From Sphingobium baderi (GTDB lineage Bacteria; Pseudomonadota; Alphaproteobacteria; Sphingomonadales; Sphingomonadaceae): a stretch of 64,000 nucleotides of DNA. Below the pieces are notes generated by a model that was given only the letters and a program-made list of their open reading frames with translations, was not told where the DNA came from and made no database searches. Location of the stretch: assembly GCF_001456115.1 (NCBI RefSeq), contig NZ_CP013264.1, forward strand, positions 2,560,501 to 2,624,500, given 5' to 3'. The position numbers and the translations under genes are program-made. Positions 16,673 through 23,797 of this stretch are shown in pieces. Each line of letters opens with the position of its first letter. Position 1 is the first letter of the stretch.

Positions 16673-17689
16673 TCAGGGGGCTGCTCTTGTCATGGCGAAG
16701 ATGCCGGTGGCATTACCCGTGTCGAAGGCGAGATCGAGCGCTCCAACGGCCGGATCGACATCGCGGCTGATGAACTCGTAGAAGGAACCCGGCACGGTCC
16801 GGAATATCCCATCGGCAAAGGGTCTCTGGACGCTGTCCGCGCGAAAGGCGGTCTGGCGCACGCGTCCGCTGGCAGAGATTTCCAGTTTTTCCTTCATGGG
16901 GCGATTTTCCGATTTCAAACGGCTGGCCAGAGCGGCCACGTCCGGCACGCGATCGGTTGCATGATTGAAGGCGTTGCCTTCGGTCGCGATCCACGCGGCT
17001 TCGTTCGAGCGGGATCGCAGCACCTCATAGTCTTCAAAAGCAGCCGGTTCATGTTGTCGATCGAACGCGGCGAGAATGGTCGGCAGAACTTCCGTGGCCG
17101 TTTCCAGATTGACGGGACGGCCTGCCGCATAATCATCCAGCAAAGCCTTGGCTTTGTTATCCAGGGGGTCGCGAGATGTTCCGAAAACACGCCATGCCAC
17201 CTCGCCAAATGCCGGATCGAAACGGTCGACATGCAGTTCCGATAGGAAAAATTGGGGAATGGCCTCTGGAGCGTCTATGTGGCGATAGGCGCGGCCAGTC
17301 ATCCCAAGCCGCTCGAGCGGGTAAATGGCGGCCATCTCATAGCCGAGTGGGATGAAAATCCTTGCAAAGGCGTCTTGCCCCGCTGGAAGACCGCCGGTCG
17401 GTCCTTCGGCAAACCGCACGGTCCGCAACGCTCCGTGATCGAACGTGACGCGGCGGTTCTGTGCGGCGACATCCCTGACATAATCAGCGCCGCTTGGCAC
17501 ACGGTCAAGCAAATCGTGGAAAAGCGCAACATTCATGGCCATGGCGAACGCAGCGCGCGAAACTTGATTGCCACACTCATTCAAGAGAGCTTCTTCAATG
17601 GCTAGGCAATTTAGTACCCGTTTTCCGTTCCCTTCTCCCAGAACGGACGTTACCAAAGCATATATTGCCCTATCATTCCCGGAAATCAT
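16673..17689 (-). CDS. DUF1338 protein, 2-oxoadipate dioxygenase/decarboxylase-like
   Basis: 338 residues, DUF1338 family (HglS/YdcJ-like non-heme Fe(II) enzymes). HglS converts 2-oxoadipate to 2-hydroxyglutarate in D-lysine catabolism. The metal triad is recognisable: His85 in FDHGALRTV, His243 in FNHATDRV and Glu305 in SFYEFISRD, with spacing close to the characterised enzyme. A FFLSELHVDRF block near 147-157 is also typical. No lysine catabolic genes are nearby, so the physiological substrate is uncertain. No signal peptide. Confidence 0.8.
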   Translation of the reverse strand: MISGNDRAIYALVTSVLGEGNGKRVLNCLAIEEALLNECGNQVSRAAFAMAMNVALFHDLLDRVPSGADYVRDVAAQNRRVTFDHGALRTVRFAEGPTGGLPAGQDAFARIFIPLGYEMAAIYPLERLGMTGRAYRHIDAPEAIPQFFLSELHVDRFDPAFGEVAWRVFGTSRDPLDNKAKALLDDYAAGRPVNLETATEVLPTILAAFDRQHEPAAFEDYEVLRSRSNEAAWIATEGNAFNHATDRVPDVAALASRLKSENRPMKEKLEISASGRVRQTAFRADSVQRPFADGIFRTVPGSFYEFISRDVDPAVGALDLAFDTGNATGIFAMTRAAP

Positions 17690-17908
17690 GACAAGCTCCT
17701 TGGCGTTTGGGCTATTATCTCAGATTCCATGGCATGGCTCAAATTCTCATTGCCCGATCGCTGGACTTCGCATGGCGCTGCGTGAGATGGGTAAGGGAAG
17801 GCGTCGATCAGATGCGCTTGCCCTTCTCTTTGTCTGCCTGCGTTCGTCGGAGCAGGGGCATAGGCCCGAAACGGTGTTGGGAAAGGATGCCTTCACATGT
17901 TTTCGAGC

Positions 17909-17932
17909 GGGGTCATGTCCAGCATGATCCCC
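17909..17932 (-). terminator. Weak hairpin downstream of the Sel1/SPOR gene
   Basis: GGGGTCATG and CATGATCCCC flank a 5-base loop; the stem needs one bulged base. It sits just past the stop of the minus-strand Sel1/SPOR gene. There is no clear T-run. The rest of 17690-17936 holds nothing that I can identify. Confidence 0.3.
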
Positions 17933-17936
17933 TGAT

Positions 17937-18926
17937 TTAATTCTTTTTCGCTATGCAATCCGCGCCGGCAGATTTGATGCGCGCGCAAAGCTGCGCGGCA
18001 TCTGCTGAACTGCCCAGAGGACCGGCCTGGAGCCGCGTGATGCCGCCTGCCGCTACATAATAGGGCTGATAGACGGAAAGGCCGCGAACCTTGCCTGTGA
18101 GTTGCGACCACATTGAGCGGGCACGCGCGTCCGCGCTGAATGCGCCCAGCTGGACCCGCCAGGGGCCCGAAGCGGCGCGGGCAGGGAGTGCTGTAGGAGC
18201 CGCAGCCTGTCTGGGAGGGGGCGGCGCTTTGGTTTTGGGCGCTTCGGCGCGAGAGGGCGTGGTTGACGGCGCAATTTCGGCAGTCCGCAGGGGAGAGGGA
18301 GCCGGTCGCGTCGCGGGGCCGGTGCTTTCCGTCCTTGTCGGCGCGGAAGCCAGTAAGGCGCCCTTGTCTTGCTGCATTCCTGCAGCGAGGGCTTTTGCCT
18401 GTTCGCGCTGTTCGTCGGAGATATATTTGTTCATCTGTTGCAAGCTGGTGTTCGCTTGCGACAGTCCTGCCGCCGAAGCACGCGTCATCAAGGCATAGGC
18501 GCCGACCCAATCCTTCTTAACGAGATCGCCGTTGAACAGGGCCGTCGCGTAGATATATTGTGCGCGTGAATCCCCCCGGGACGCCGCGCGTTCCAGATAA
18601 GGCATGGCTGCGGCGCGATCGCCCTTTTGAAACAAGCTGAGGCCTAGATTGTCTTCGGCGCGCATATGACCCTGCGCGGCTGCCTTTCGATACCACTGGA
18701 TCGCCGCGTCCAGATCTGATGACACACCGCGTCCCAGCTTATAGGCCTGTCCCATGTTGAACTGGGCATCTGGGTCGCCTCCCTCGGCAAGGGCGCGCCA
18801 TTCCGCCACGGCCTTTGCATAGTCACCCTGTTGCCACGCATCTACGCCCAGTTTTACGTCAGCCAGAAGCGGCTGGCTCAGACTCAACGTTGCGATTGCG
18901 ATAAGCGCGCCTCGAAAATTGTTCAT
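17937..18926 (-). CDS. Sel1-repeat protein with C-terminal SPOR domain
   Basis: 329 residues with an N-terminal signal peptide (cleavage plausible after SQPLLA, about residue 22), so periplasmic. Three to four Sel1/TPR-like repeats follow (for example AQFNMGQAYKLGRGVSSDLDAAIQWYRKAA), then a proline/alanine-rich linker. A SPOR domain closes the protein (WRVQLGAFSADARARSMWSQL to the C-terminus). SPOR domains bind denuded septal peptidoglycan, so a role at the division site is likely. It is divergent from the ParA/RHH/TPR-SPOR operon and shares its architecture with the last gene of that operon. Confidence 0.82.
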   Translation of the reverse strand: MNNFRGALIAIATLSLSQPLLADVKLGVDAWQQGDYAKAVAEWRALAEGGDPDAQFNMGQAYKLGRGVSSDLDAAIQWYRKAAAQGHMRAEDNLGLSLFQKGDRAAAMPYLERAASRGDSRAQYIYATALFNGDLVKKDWVGAYALMTRASAAGLSQANTSLQQMNKYISDEQREQAKALAAGMQQDKGALLASAPTRTESTGPATRPAPSPLRTAEIAPSTTPSRAEAPKTKAPPPPRQAAAPTALPARAASGPWRVQLGAFSADARARSMWSQLTGKVRGLSVYQPYYVAAGGITRLQAGPLGSSADAAQLCARIKSAGADCIAKKN

Positions 18927-19113
18927 GAAAGGGCTGCTCCAAATCCACGGCATTCACGCCATTTTATCGCGGATATTGGTTAAAAGGCTATTAGCATCGT
19001 GCGCGGGAGTGACGCGCCCTCTTGCGGACCATGGCGGGGGATGTCGGTTAACTGAATTTTAGGTGCTGCCATGACAATCTCGACCGGAATTGGATTTCCT
19101 TGGGGGGCAGCGC

Positions 19114-19833
19114 GTGCGCATCTTGGCACTGGCATCGCAGAAGGGCGGATCGGGAAAGACGACGCTTTCCGGACATCTTGCCGTGCAGGCGCAGCGAGCG
19201 GGACATGGGCCGGTCGTTCTGATCGACATTGATCCGCAAGGATCGCTCGCGGACTGGTGGAATGAGCGGGAGGCGGAATTTCCAGCCTTTGCTCAGACTA
19301 CGGTAGCGCGCCTCGCCGCAGACCTCGAAATTCTGCGGCAGCAAGGTTTTAAGCTGGCGGTCATAGACACGCCTCCCGCCATCACCATGGCGATTCAGAG
19401 TGTGATTTCGGTGGCGGAACTGATCGTCGTTCCCACACGCCCCAGTCCGCATGACCTGCGCGCCGTAGGCGCCACGGTTGATCTGTGCGACAGAGCTGGA
19501 AAGCCGCTGATCTTCGTCGTCAACGGTGCGACGCCCAAGGCGCGGATCACGTCAGAAGCAGCCATCGCTTTGTCTCAACATGGAACCGTCGCGCCTGTGA
19601 CGGTTCATCATCGCACCGATTTCGCGGCGTCGATGATCGATGGCCGCACAGTCATGGAAGTGGACGCGAAAAGCCGCTCCGCGAGCGAAGTCGTTCAGTT
19701 GTGGAGCTATATTTCGGATCGCCTTGAAAAGAATTTCCGGCGCACGGTCTTTTCCGTTCCGCATGGGAGCGTCGGGACAATGGGAAGCACGCGACCGGCC
19801 GGGGGCGGCTTTGGCCGCCGTGTTATCGGATAG
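19114..19833 (+). CDS. Orphan ParA-family ATPase
   Basis: 239 residues, ParA/MinD-type deviant Walker ATPase. Seen: ALASQKGGSGKTTL (deviant Walker A with signature Lys), LIDIDPQGSLADWW (A' motif), AVIDTPPA (Walker B) and PTRPSPHDL. It has no N-terminal DNA-binding extension, unlike plasmid type Ia ParA. The GTG at 19114 has GGGGGG just upstream; a TTG at 19090 is possible. No parB homologue or parS-like cluster is visible; the next gene encodes a probable ribbon-helix-helix protein, the usual partner of short ParAs. The third gene is a SPOR lipoprotein, so it probably positions cargo rather than segregating the chromosome. Confidence 0.85.
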   Translation: MRILALASQKGGSGKTTLSGHLAVQAQRAGHGPVVLIDIDPQGSLADWWNEREAEFPAFAQTTVARLAADLEILRQQGFKLAVIDTPPAITMAIQSVISVAELIVVPTRPSPHDLRAVGATVDLCDRAGKPLIFVVNGATPKARITSEAAIALSQHGTVAPVTVHHRTDFAASMIDGRTVMEVDAKSRSASEVVQLWSYISDRLEKNFRRTVFSVPHGSVGTMGSTRPAGGGFGRRVIG

Positions 19834-19850
19834 TAAGAAAGGAACGCATC

Positions 19851-20360
19851 ATGCCTGAAGCAAAGCCGATCGCGTCCCTGACCTCTGGTCTTCTTGCACG
19901 CAAGGGAGCGGCTCAGCCCGCCATGCGTAGGCCCATGCTTGGTCTTGGTCGTATGGCCGTAGCGCAGGACGATTTGGGCTGGAACGACATGGGCAACGAC
20001 ATGCCCATGGATGCCCTGCCATGTTCGCTGGAGCCTACGCCGATTGCCAGCCTTACGCCCATGGGCAATGCCGTTGCGAAGGGCGCGCCCGTTCCAGCGG
20101 TCGTTGTGGAAAGGCATGAACTTGCCGAACGCGTGGCGGATACACTTGCGGTACGAAATCACAGTACCGGGGCGGCTCGCAAAACCGCGTTCACTCTGCG
20201 GCTCGACGCCGGCAGACATCTTAGGTTGCGGCTTGCCTGCGCTGTGGCCGGGCGATCAGCCCAGCAGATCGTTACCGAGGCTGTCGACAAATATCTCAGC
20301 GATTTGCCTGAAATAGACCGGCTGGCGCAGCAAGTGCCGCCGATGCACGGTCGCAAGTAA
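19851..20360 (+). CDS. Putative ribbon-helix-helix partner of the orphan ParA
   Basis: 169 residues, no family recognised over the whole length. The C-terminal third (residues about 110-155, KTAFTLRLDAGRHLRLRLAC then SAQQIVTEAVDKYLSDL) has the strand-helix-helix pattern of RHH DNA-binding proteins. The first about 80 residues look disordered and contain the peptide PIASLT twice (residues 6-11 and 64-69), each followed by a basic Gly/Ala-rich stretch. Short flexible basic N-termini are how ParA partners stimulate ATPase activity, so these may be docking motifs. It lies 17 bp after parA and 14 bp before the SPOR gene. Confidence 0.65.
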   Translation: MPEAKPIASLTSGLLARKGAAQPAMRRPMLGLGRMAVAQDDLGWNDMGNDMPMDALPCSLEPTPIASLTPMGNAVAKGAPVPAVVVERHELAERVADTLAVRNHSTGAARKTAFTLRLDAGRHLRLRLACAVAGRSAQQIVTEAVDKYLSDLPEIDRLAQQVPPMHGRK

Positions 20361-20374
20361 AGGTGGGAATGATT

Positions 20375-21679
20375 ATGAAGCGTTCTGCATTTGGCAAGGC
20401 GGCTGCGTCCTCCCTGATCGTGGCTGTCACGATGGTGGGTTGTACGGGGGCTGCATTTCGTCCGTCGATGACGACAGCCAGCCAGAAGGGCGATGCCAGT
20501 AAACAGGCTCTGGCCGCGGAAAAGGCGATGGCGGGACATGATGCCGTCCGCGCCATCCGCGCTGCCGAGGAAGCTGTCCGGTTAAAACCGGACAATGCGG
20601 CATATCGGCAGTTGTTGGGGCTGGCCTATGTTGCGGGCGGGCGTTTCGTCTCCGCCGAAACCGCGCTTTCCGATGCAATGGCGCTGGGAAATCAAGAAAG
20701 CCGGACCATCGTCAATCTGGCGCTCGTACGGATTGCACTTGGCAGGAGTGCCGCCGCGCAGACATTGCTTGCGGCCAATGCGGACAATGTTCCGGCTGCC
20801 GATTATGGTCTGGCGATGGCGATGGCAGGCAATGCGCCGGAGGGCGTTCGTATCCTTTCCGAGGCTATTCATGATCCTTCGGCGACGGCGCGCACCCGCC
20901 AGAACCTTGCCTACGCCTATGCTCTGGCGGGGCGCTGGAAGGATGCGCGATTGGTTGTTGGCATGGATCTCGATCTGCTCGCAGCCAATCAGCGGATTAC
21001 GCAATGGGCGACAATTGCGGCCCCCGAACTCGCGCCGATGCGTGTAGCGTCTCTGATGGGCGTGAGCGTAGCCAGCGACGATGCAGGGCAGCCTGTAGCC
21101 CTGGCGCTCGCTCCAGTGGCTGTGCCAGTTGATGCGGTTTCCGTGCAAATGGCAGCCGTTGAAGAGGACGCTCCGGAGCAAATAATCGAGACCGCTGACG
21201 CTGTGCCGATTATAGCTGCCGATGCCAGCCCTGTGCGTGTCGCTCTCTCTCCAACTCCGGTCATGCCGGACCGAAATACCATGTCCGGCAACGCCATCTC
21301 GAAACCGCTGCCGCGCAAGGTTAATGCACCGGCGCTGCAGAAAGCGGCGTTCATTCGCCCCGTCGAAAACGGGGCGAGCAGTTGGGTGGTGCAGTTGGGT
21401 GCTTATGACAGCGCTGCGATTGCGCGTGAAAAGTGGATCGGCATGTCGCGTTCGAACGAAGTGCTGGCCGCATTTCCGGTGATAACGAGCCAGGCAACGG
21501 TTAATGGAACCACTTTCCATCGTCTGGCCATCAAGGGATTTGCCAAACGTGCCGATGCGATGAGTCTTTGCCGTTCGATTCAGGCGCGGAAGGGACAATG
21601 TTTCGTGCGTGAAGGCGCGCCCAACGCGGCGCCTCTTCAGTGGGCGGCTGCAAAAGGGCGTCGGTTCGCTTCACGCTGA
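20375..21679 (+). CDS. TPR lipoprotein with C-terminal SPOR domain
   Basis: 434 residues. The signal peptide ends in a lipobox (VTMVGC, Cys23), so probably a membrane-anchored lipoprotein. TPR-like helices span about residues 45-205 (DAVRAIRAAEEAVRLKPDNAAYRQLLGLAYVAGG and following, partial). A long low-complexity acidic/proline linker comes next, then a SPOR domain (SSWVVQLGAYDSAAIAREKW onward). The start ATG at 20375 has AGGTGGGA at good spacing; ATG 20369 is also possible. Last gene of the parA operon, followed by a strong terminator. It likely acts at the septum, with its placement linked to ParA. Confidence 0.8.
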   Translation: MKRSAFGKAAASSLIVAVTMVGCTGAAFRPSMTTASQKGDASKQALAAEKAMAGHDAVRAIRAAEEAVRLKPDNAAYRQLLGLAYVAGGRFVSAETALSDAMALGNQESRTIVNLALVRIALGRSAAAQTLLAANADNVPAADYGLAMAMAGNAPEGVRILSEAIHDPSATARTRQNLAYAYALAGRWKDARLVVGMDLDLLAANQRITQWATIAAPELAPMRVASLMGVSVASDDAGQPVALALAPVAVPVDAVSVQMAAVEEDAPEQIIETADAVPIIAADASPVRVALSPTPVMPDRNTMSGNAISKPLPRKVNAPALQKAAFIRPVENGASSWVVQLGAYDSAAIAREKWIGMSRSNEVLAAFPVITSQATVNGTTFHRLAIKGFAKRADAMSLCRSIQARKGQCFVREGAPNAAPLQWAAAKGRRFASR

Positions 21680-21711
21680 AATGAAGGATCGATAAAGTAA
21701 GATTCGATAAA

Positions 21712-21753
21712 AGCATGAAACCCCGGAAGATCTGTCTTCCGGGGTTTCATGCT
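21712..21753. terminator. Strong bidirectional intrinsic terminator
   Basis: A perfect 19-bp inverted repeat (AGCATGAAACCCCGGAAGA and its complement) with a 4-base loop, lying between the converging TPR/SPOR and NTF2-like genes. The stem has A-runs and T-runs at the paired AAA/TTT, so it could end transcription from both sides. Confidence 0.85.
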
Positions 21754-21769
21754 GTCACCAAGTCTGTGA

Positions 21770-22159
21770 TCATGGCCGCGTGCCTGCGGGATTGGTTTCG
21801 TCGGGTGGATAGGTGCCATGGCCTTCGCGCACTTTTACATCTGAAAAGATCAGAACTTCGCTAACCACGATATTCTTCTGATTCCGATACTGGATGACCA
21901 ATATGTTTAGGCCGGCAAAAATCCGTTCTACCGTGAAATGCAGGTCCGGAATATGTTGCAGGCCTTTCGACCAATATGCCCGAAGGGATTCCTTTCCGCG
22001 AATATAGCCTTCCGTTTTCGGAAGCAGCCCTGCGGCCACGGGCGACGTGAAGACAATATCTTCGTGGAAATGATCGAGCAGCCGCTCTAGATCATGGGCG
22101 TTCCAGGCGCTCTGCCATTCTTCCGCGAATTTGGCCCAATCGATTATGCCGGAATCCAT
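21770..22159 (-). CDS. NTF2-like (SnoaL-type) protein
   Basis: 129 residues from the ATG at 22159, NTF2-like cone fold. The pattern FAEEWQSAWNAHDLERLLDHFHEDIVFTSP is the standard SnoaL/nuclear transport factor 2 start. GKESLRAYWSKGLQHIPDLHF follows. Members are small isomerases, dehydratases or ligand-binding proteins; no specific activity can be assigned. Its start overlaps the end of the 2OG-oxygenase gene by 16 bases, so the two are translationally coupled. Confidence 0.82.
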   Translation of the reverse strand: MDSGIIDWAKFAEEWQSAWNAHDLERLLDHFHEDIVFTSPVAAGLLPKTEGYIRGKESLRAYWSKGLQHIPDLHFTVERIFAGLNILVIQYRNQKNIVVSEVLIFSDVKVREGHGTYPPDETNPAGTRP

Positions 22160-22797
22160 GGACGTTCGCGATACCATTTGGTGATGACGTGCTTAACCCC
22201 TGAACGTACCTTCATGCCATGGTGCAGGCTTGAAGGGTTATAGACTCCCGGCGCCAGCCGATTATTCCACGCAAGCAGCTTGCCGGTTTCCGGTTGAACC
22301 GTCTTCCCGATCTTGATGAAGCGGGTTGCGCCGCCAGCTTCTGGCTGGTTGAGATAGATCATCAAGGTCCAGGTGCGATTGCCCGCCGTTCCGCAATATT
22401 TATCGAAATCGGCGCCCTTAGGATCGAAATAATCCGTATGCGCCTTGAATTCTTGTCCAGCGGCATATCGTTGCCCCTGCATCGGTTCGCCATGGACGGG
22501 ATCGATCCCGGCAAAGGCCGCGAGCCTTGCGTCGATTTTTGCGACAAGTGGTTCGGCAGCGTCGAGTTCACATGTTTCGCTGGTGCGAAAATAATGATCG
22601 CCATTGGCATCGGCAATTGTCGATGGACGCCGCTTGGCATCGATCAATTGCATGAGACCGCCACATTCCTCCGGCGACAGGAAATGACGAGCGATGAACA
22701 AAGTCAGTTCACGATTAGGGACGTGCTGGACACCGGGATGTCTGGCAATCCAGTCCGGATTGCCATCGGGAGATAGGGGGCTCTGGCGGTCCGACAT
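22144..22797 (-). CDS. 2-oxoglutarate/Fe(II) oxygenase, prolyl 4-hydroxylase-like
   Basis: 217 residues, prolyl 4-hydroxylase alpha-subunit type dioxygenase. The iron ligands are seen as HxD in FKAHTDYF and the distal His in SSLHHGMKV. The 2-oxoglutarate-binding Lys is in GVKHVITKWYRE. The family couples 2-oxoglutarate decarboxylation to hydroxylation of a protein or small substrate. It is divergent from the type II secretion operon, with a PHO-box-like array between them, and is followed by the NTF2-like gene. Confidence 0.88.
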   Translation of the reverse strand: MSDRQSPLSPDGNPDWIARHPGVQHVPNRELTLFIARHFLSPEECGGLMQLIDAKRRPSTIADANGDHYFRTSETCELDAAEPLVAKIDARLAAFAGIDPVHGEPMQGQRYAAGQEFKAHTDYFDPKGADFDKYCGTAGNRTWTLMIYLNQPEAGGATRFIKIGKTVQPETGKLLAWNNRLAPGVYNPSSLHHGMKVRSGVKHVITKWYRERPWIPA

Positions 22798-22886
22798 GAC
22801 GAATCCGAACTGGTAAAACTTTCTTGGCGGCCCCCTAGCTATCGCTCGACGCTATAAATGCAAGGCTGACAGCTTCGCTATTGCGC

Positions 22887-22926
22887 TTGTCATAAATGCG
22901 ACATGTAACTGTCATCATTGCGTAAT
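22887..22926 (+). promoter_or_regulatory. PHO-box-like array upstream of gspC
   Basis: Four heptamers at an exact 11-base period: TTGTCAT (22887), GCGACAT (22898), CTGTCAT (22909), GCGTAAT (22920), with AT-rich spacers aaat, gtaa, catt. The third matches the PhoB half-site consensus CTGTCAT exactly; the first differs at one base. The array ends 43 bp before the gspC ATG and points towards it. This suggests phosphate-responsive control of the secretion operon. Confidence 0.5.
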
Positions 22927-22969
22927 CGCCGTTGCCTAGCAGACGTCGGTGGCCAAAGGGGGCGGTATC

Positions 22970-23797
22970 ATGCATTTGCCGATCGGCGAAGCGGCGCGAA
23001 GATGGACAGGGCGCCTGCGCCCTATCGGCGGTGTGGCAATCATCGAAAAGACGGTTCTGGCGCTGCTGGCCATTCAAATGGCGCGATTGGTCTGGGTGGT
23101 CTTCACGCCCATGGGTAGCTTTGGTCCGTGGCCTGGTCCGCAATCCCAATTTCCTTCTCCAGCAGCCCGCCAGTTTCTCTTTGCGAACTTCGATCCGTTT
23201 TTCCCTGCTGCGCCGCAACAGGAAAGCACTGGTGTTGTGACGTCCCTGGCGCTGACCCTATATGGTGTGAGATTGAACGAGGGGACGGGTCTGGGGTCGG
23301 CCATCATTGCCGGGCCGGACGGTGTGCAAAACAGTTTTGCGGTCGGAGACGAAATCACGTCCGGCGTCATGCTCAAAGCTGTCGCATTCGACTATGTGAC
23401 CATTGAACGGGGCGGCACGGAGGAACAACTGTTTCTCGATCAGTCCCAATCCGCGTCTCAATCGTCGCAAGAGGCGGCGCCTTCGCCGATGGACAAGAAC
23501 CCGGAACGGGGACGATACAATCCGACCGCGGACAGCATTAAGCAGGATGTCGGCATCACTCCCAGAACGGAGAACGGCCGCATCACTGGCCTGATCCTCG
23601 TCGCCAAAGGGCCGAGTTTTGAAAATGCAGGCTTTCAAGCTGGCGACGTCGTTACACAGATTGACGGACAAAGCATTACCTCGGCGAGCGACCTGCAAGC
23701 GTTGCGGACGAAAATCGTTCCGGGCGCGCGTATTTCCCTGACCGTTGAACGCGGCGCTTCCACCGCAACCATCAACCTTATGCTGCAAGGCCAATGA
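22970..23797 (+). CDS. gspC: Type II secretion system protein GspC
   Basis: 275 residues from the ATG at 22970 (GGGGG upstream; a GTG at 22949 also possible). GspC links the inner-membrane platform to the GspD secretin. One membrane helix near residues 27-45 (VLALLAIQMARLVWVVF) is followed by a periplasmic homology region (GVRLNEGTGLGSAIIAG, FAVGDEITSGVMLKAV, VTIERGG). A C-terminal PDZ domain (LILVAKGPSFENAGFQAGDVVTQIDGQ) completes it. It is the first gene of gspC-O; its stop overlaps the gspD start by 4 bases. Confidence 0.9.
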   Translation: MHLPIGEAARRWTGRLRPIGGVAIIEKTVLALLAIQMARLVWVVFTPMGSFGPWPGPQSQFPSPAARQFLFANFDPFFPAAPQQESTGVVTSLALTLYGVRLNEGTGLGSAIIAGPDGVQNSFAVGDEITSGVMLKAVAFDYVTIERGGTEEQLFLDQSQSASQSSQEAAPSPMDKNPERGRYNPTADSIKQDVGITPRTENGRITGLILVAKGPSFENAGFQAGDVVTQIDGQSITSASDLQALRTKIVPGARISLTVERGASTATINLMLQGQ

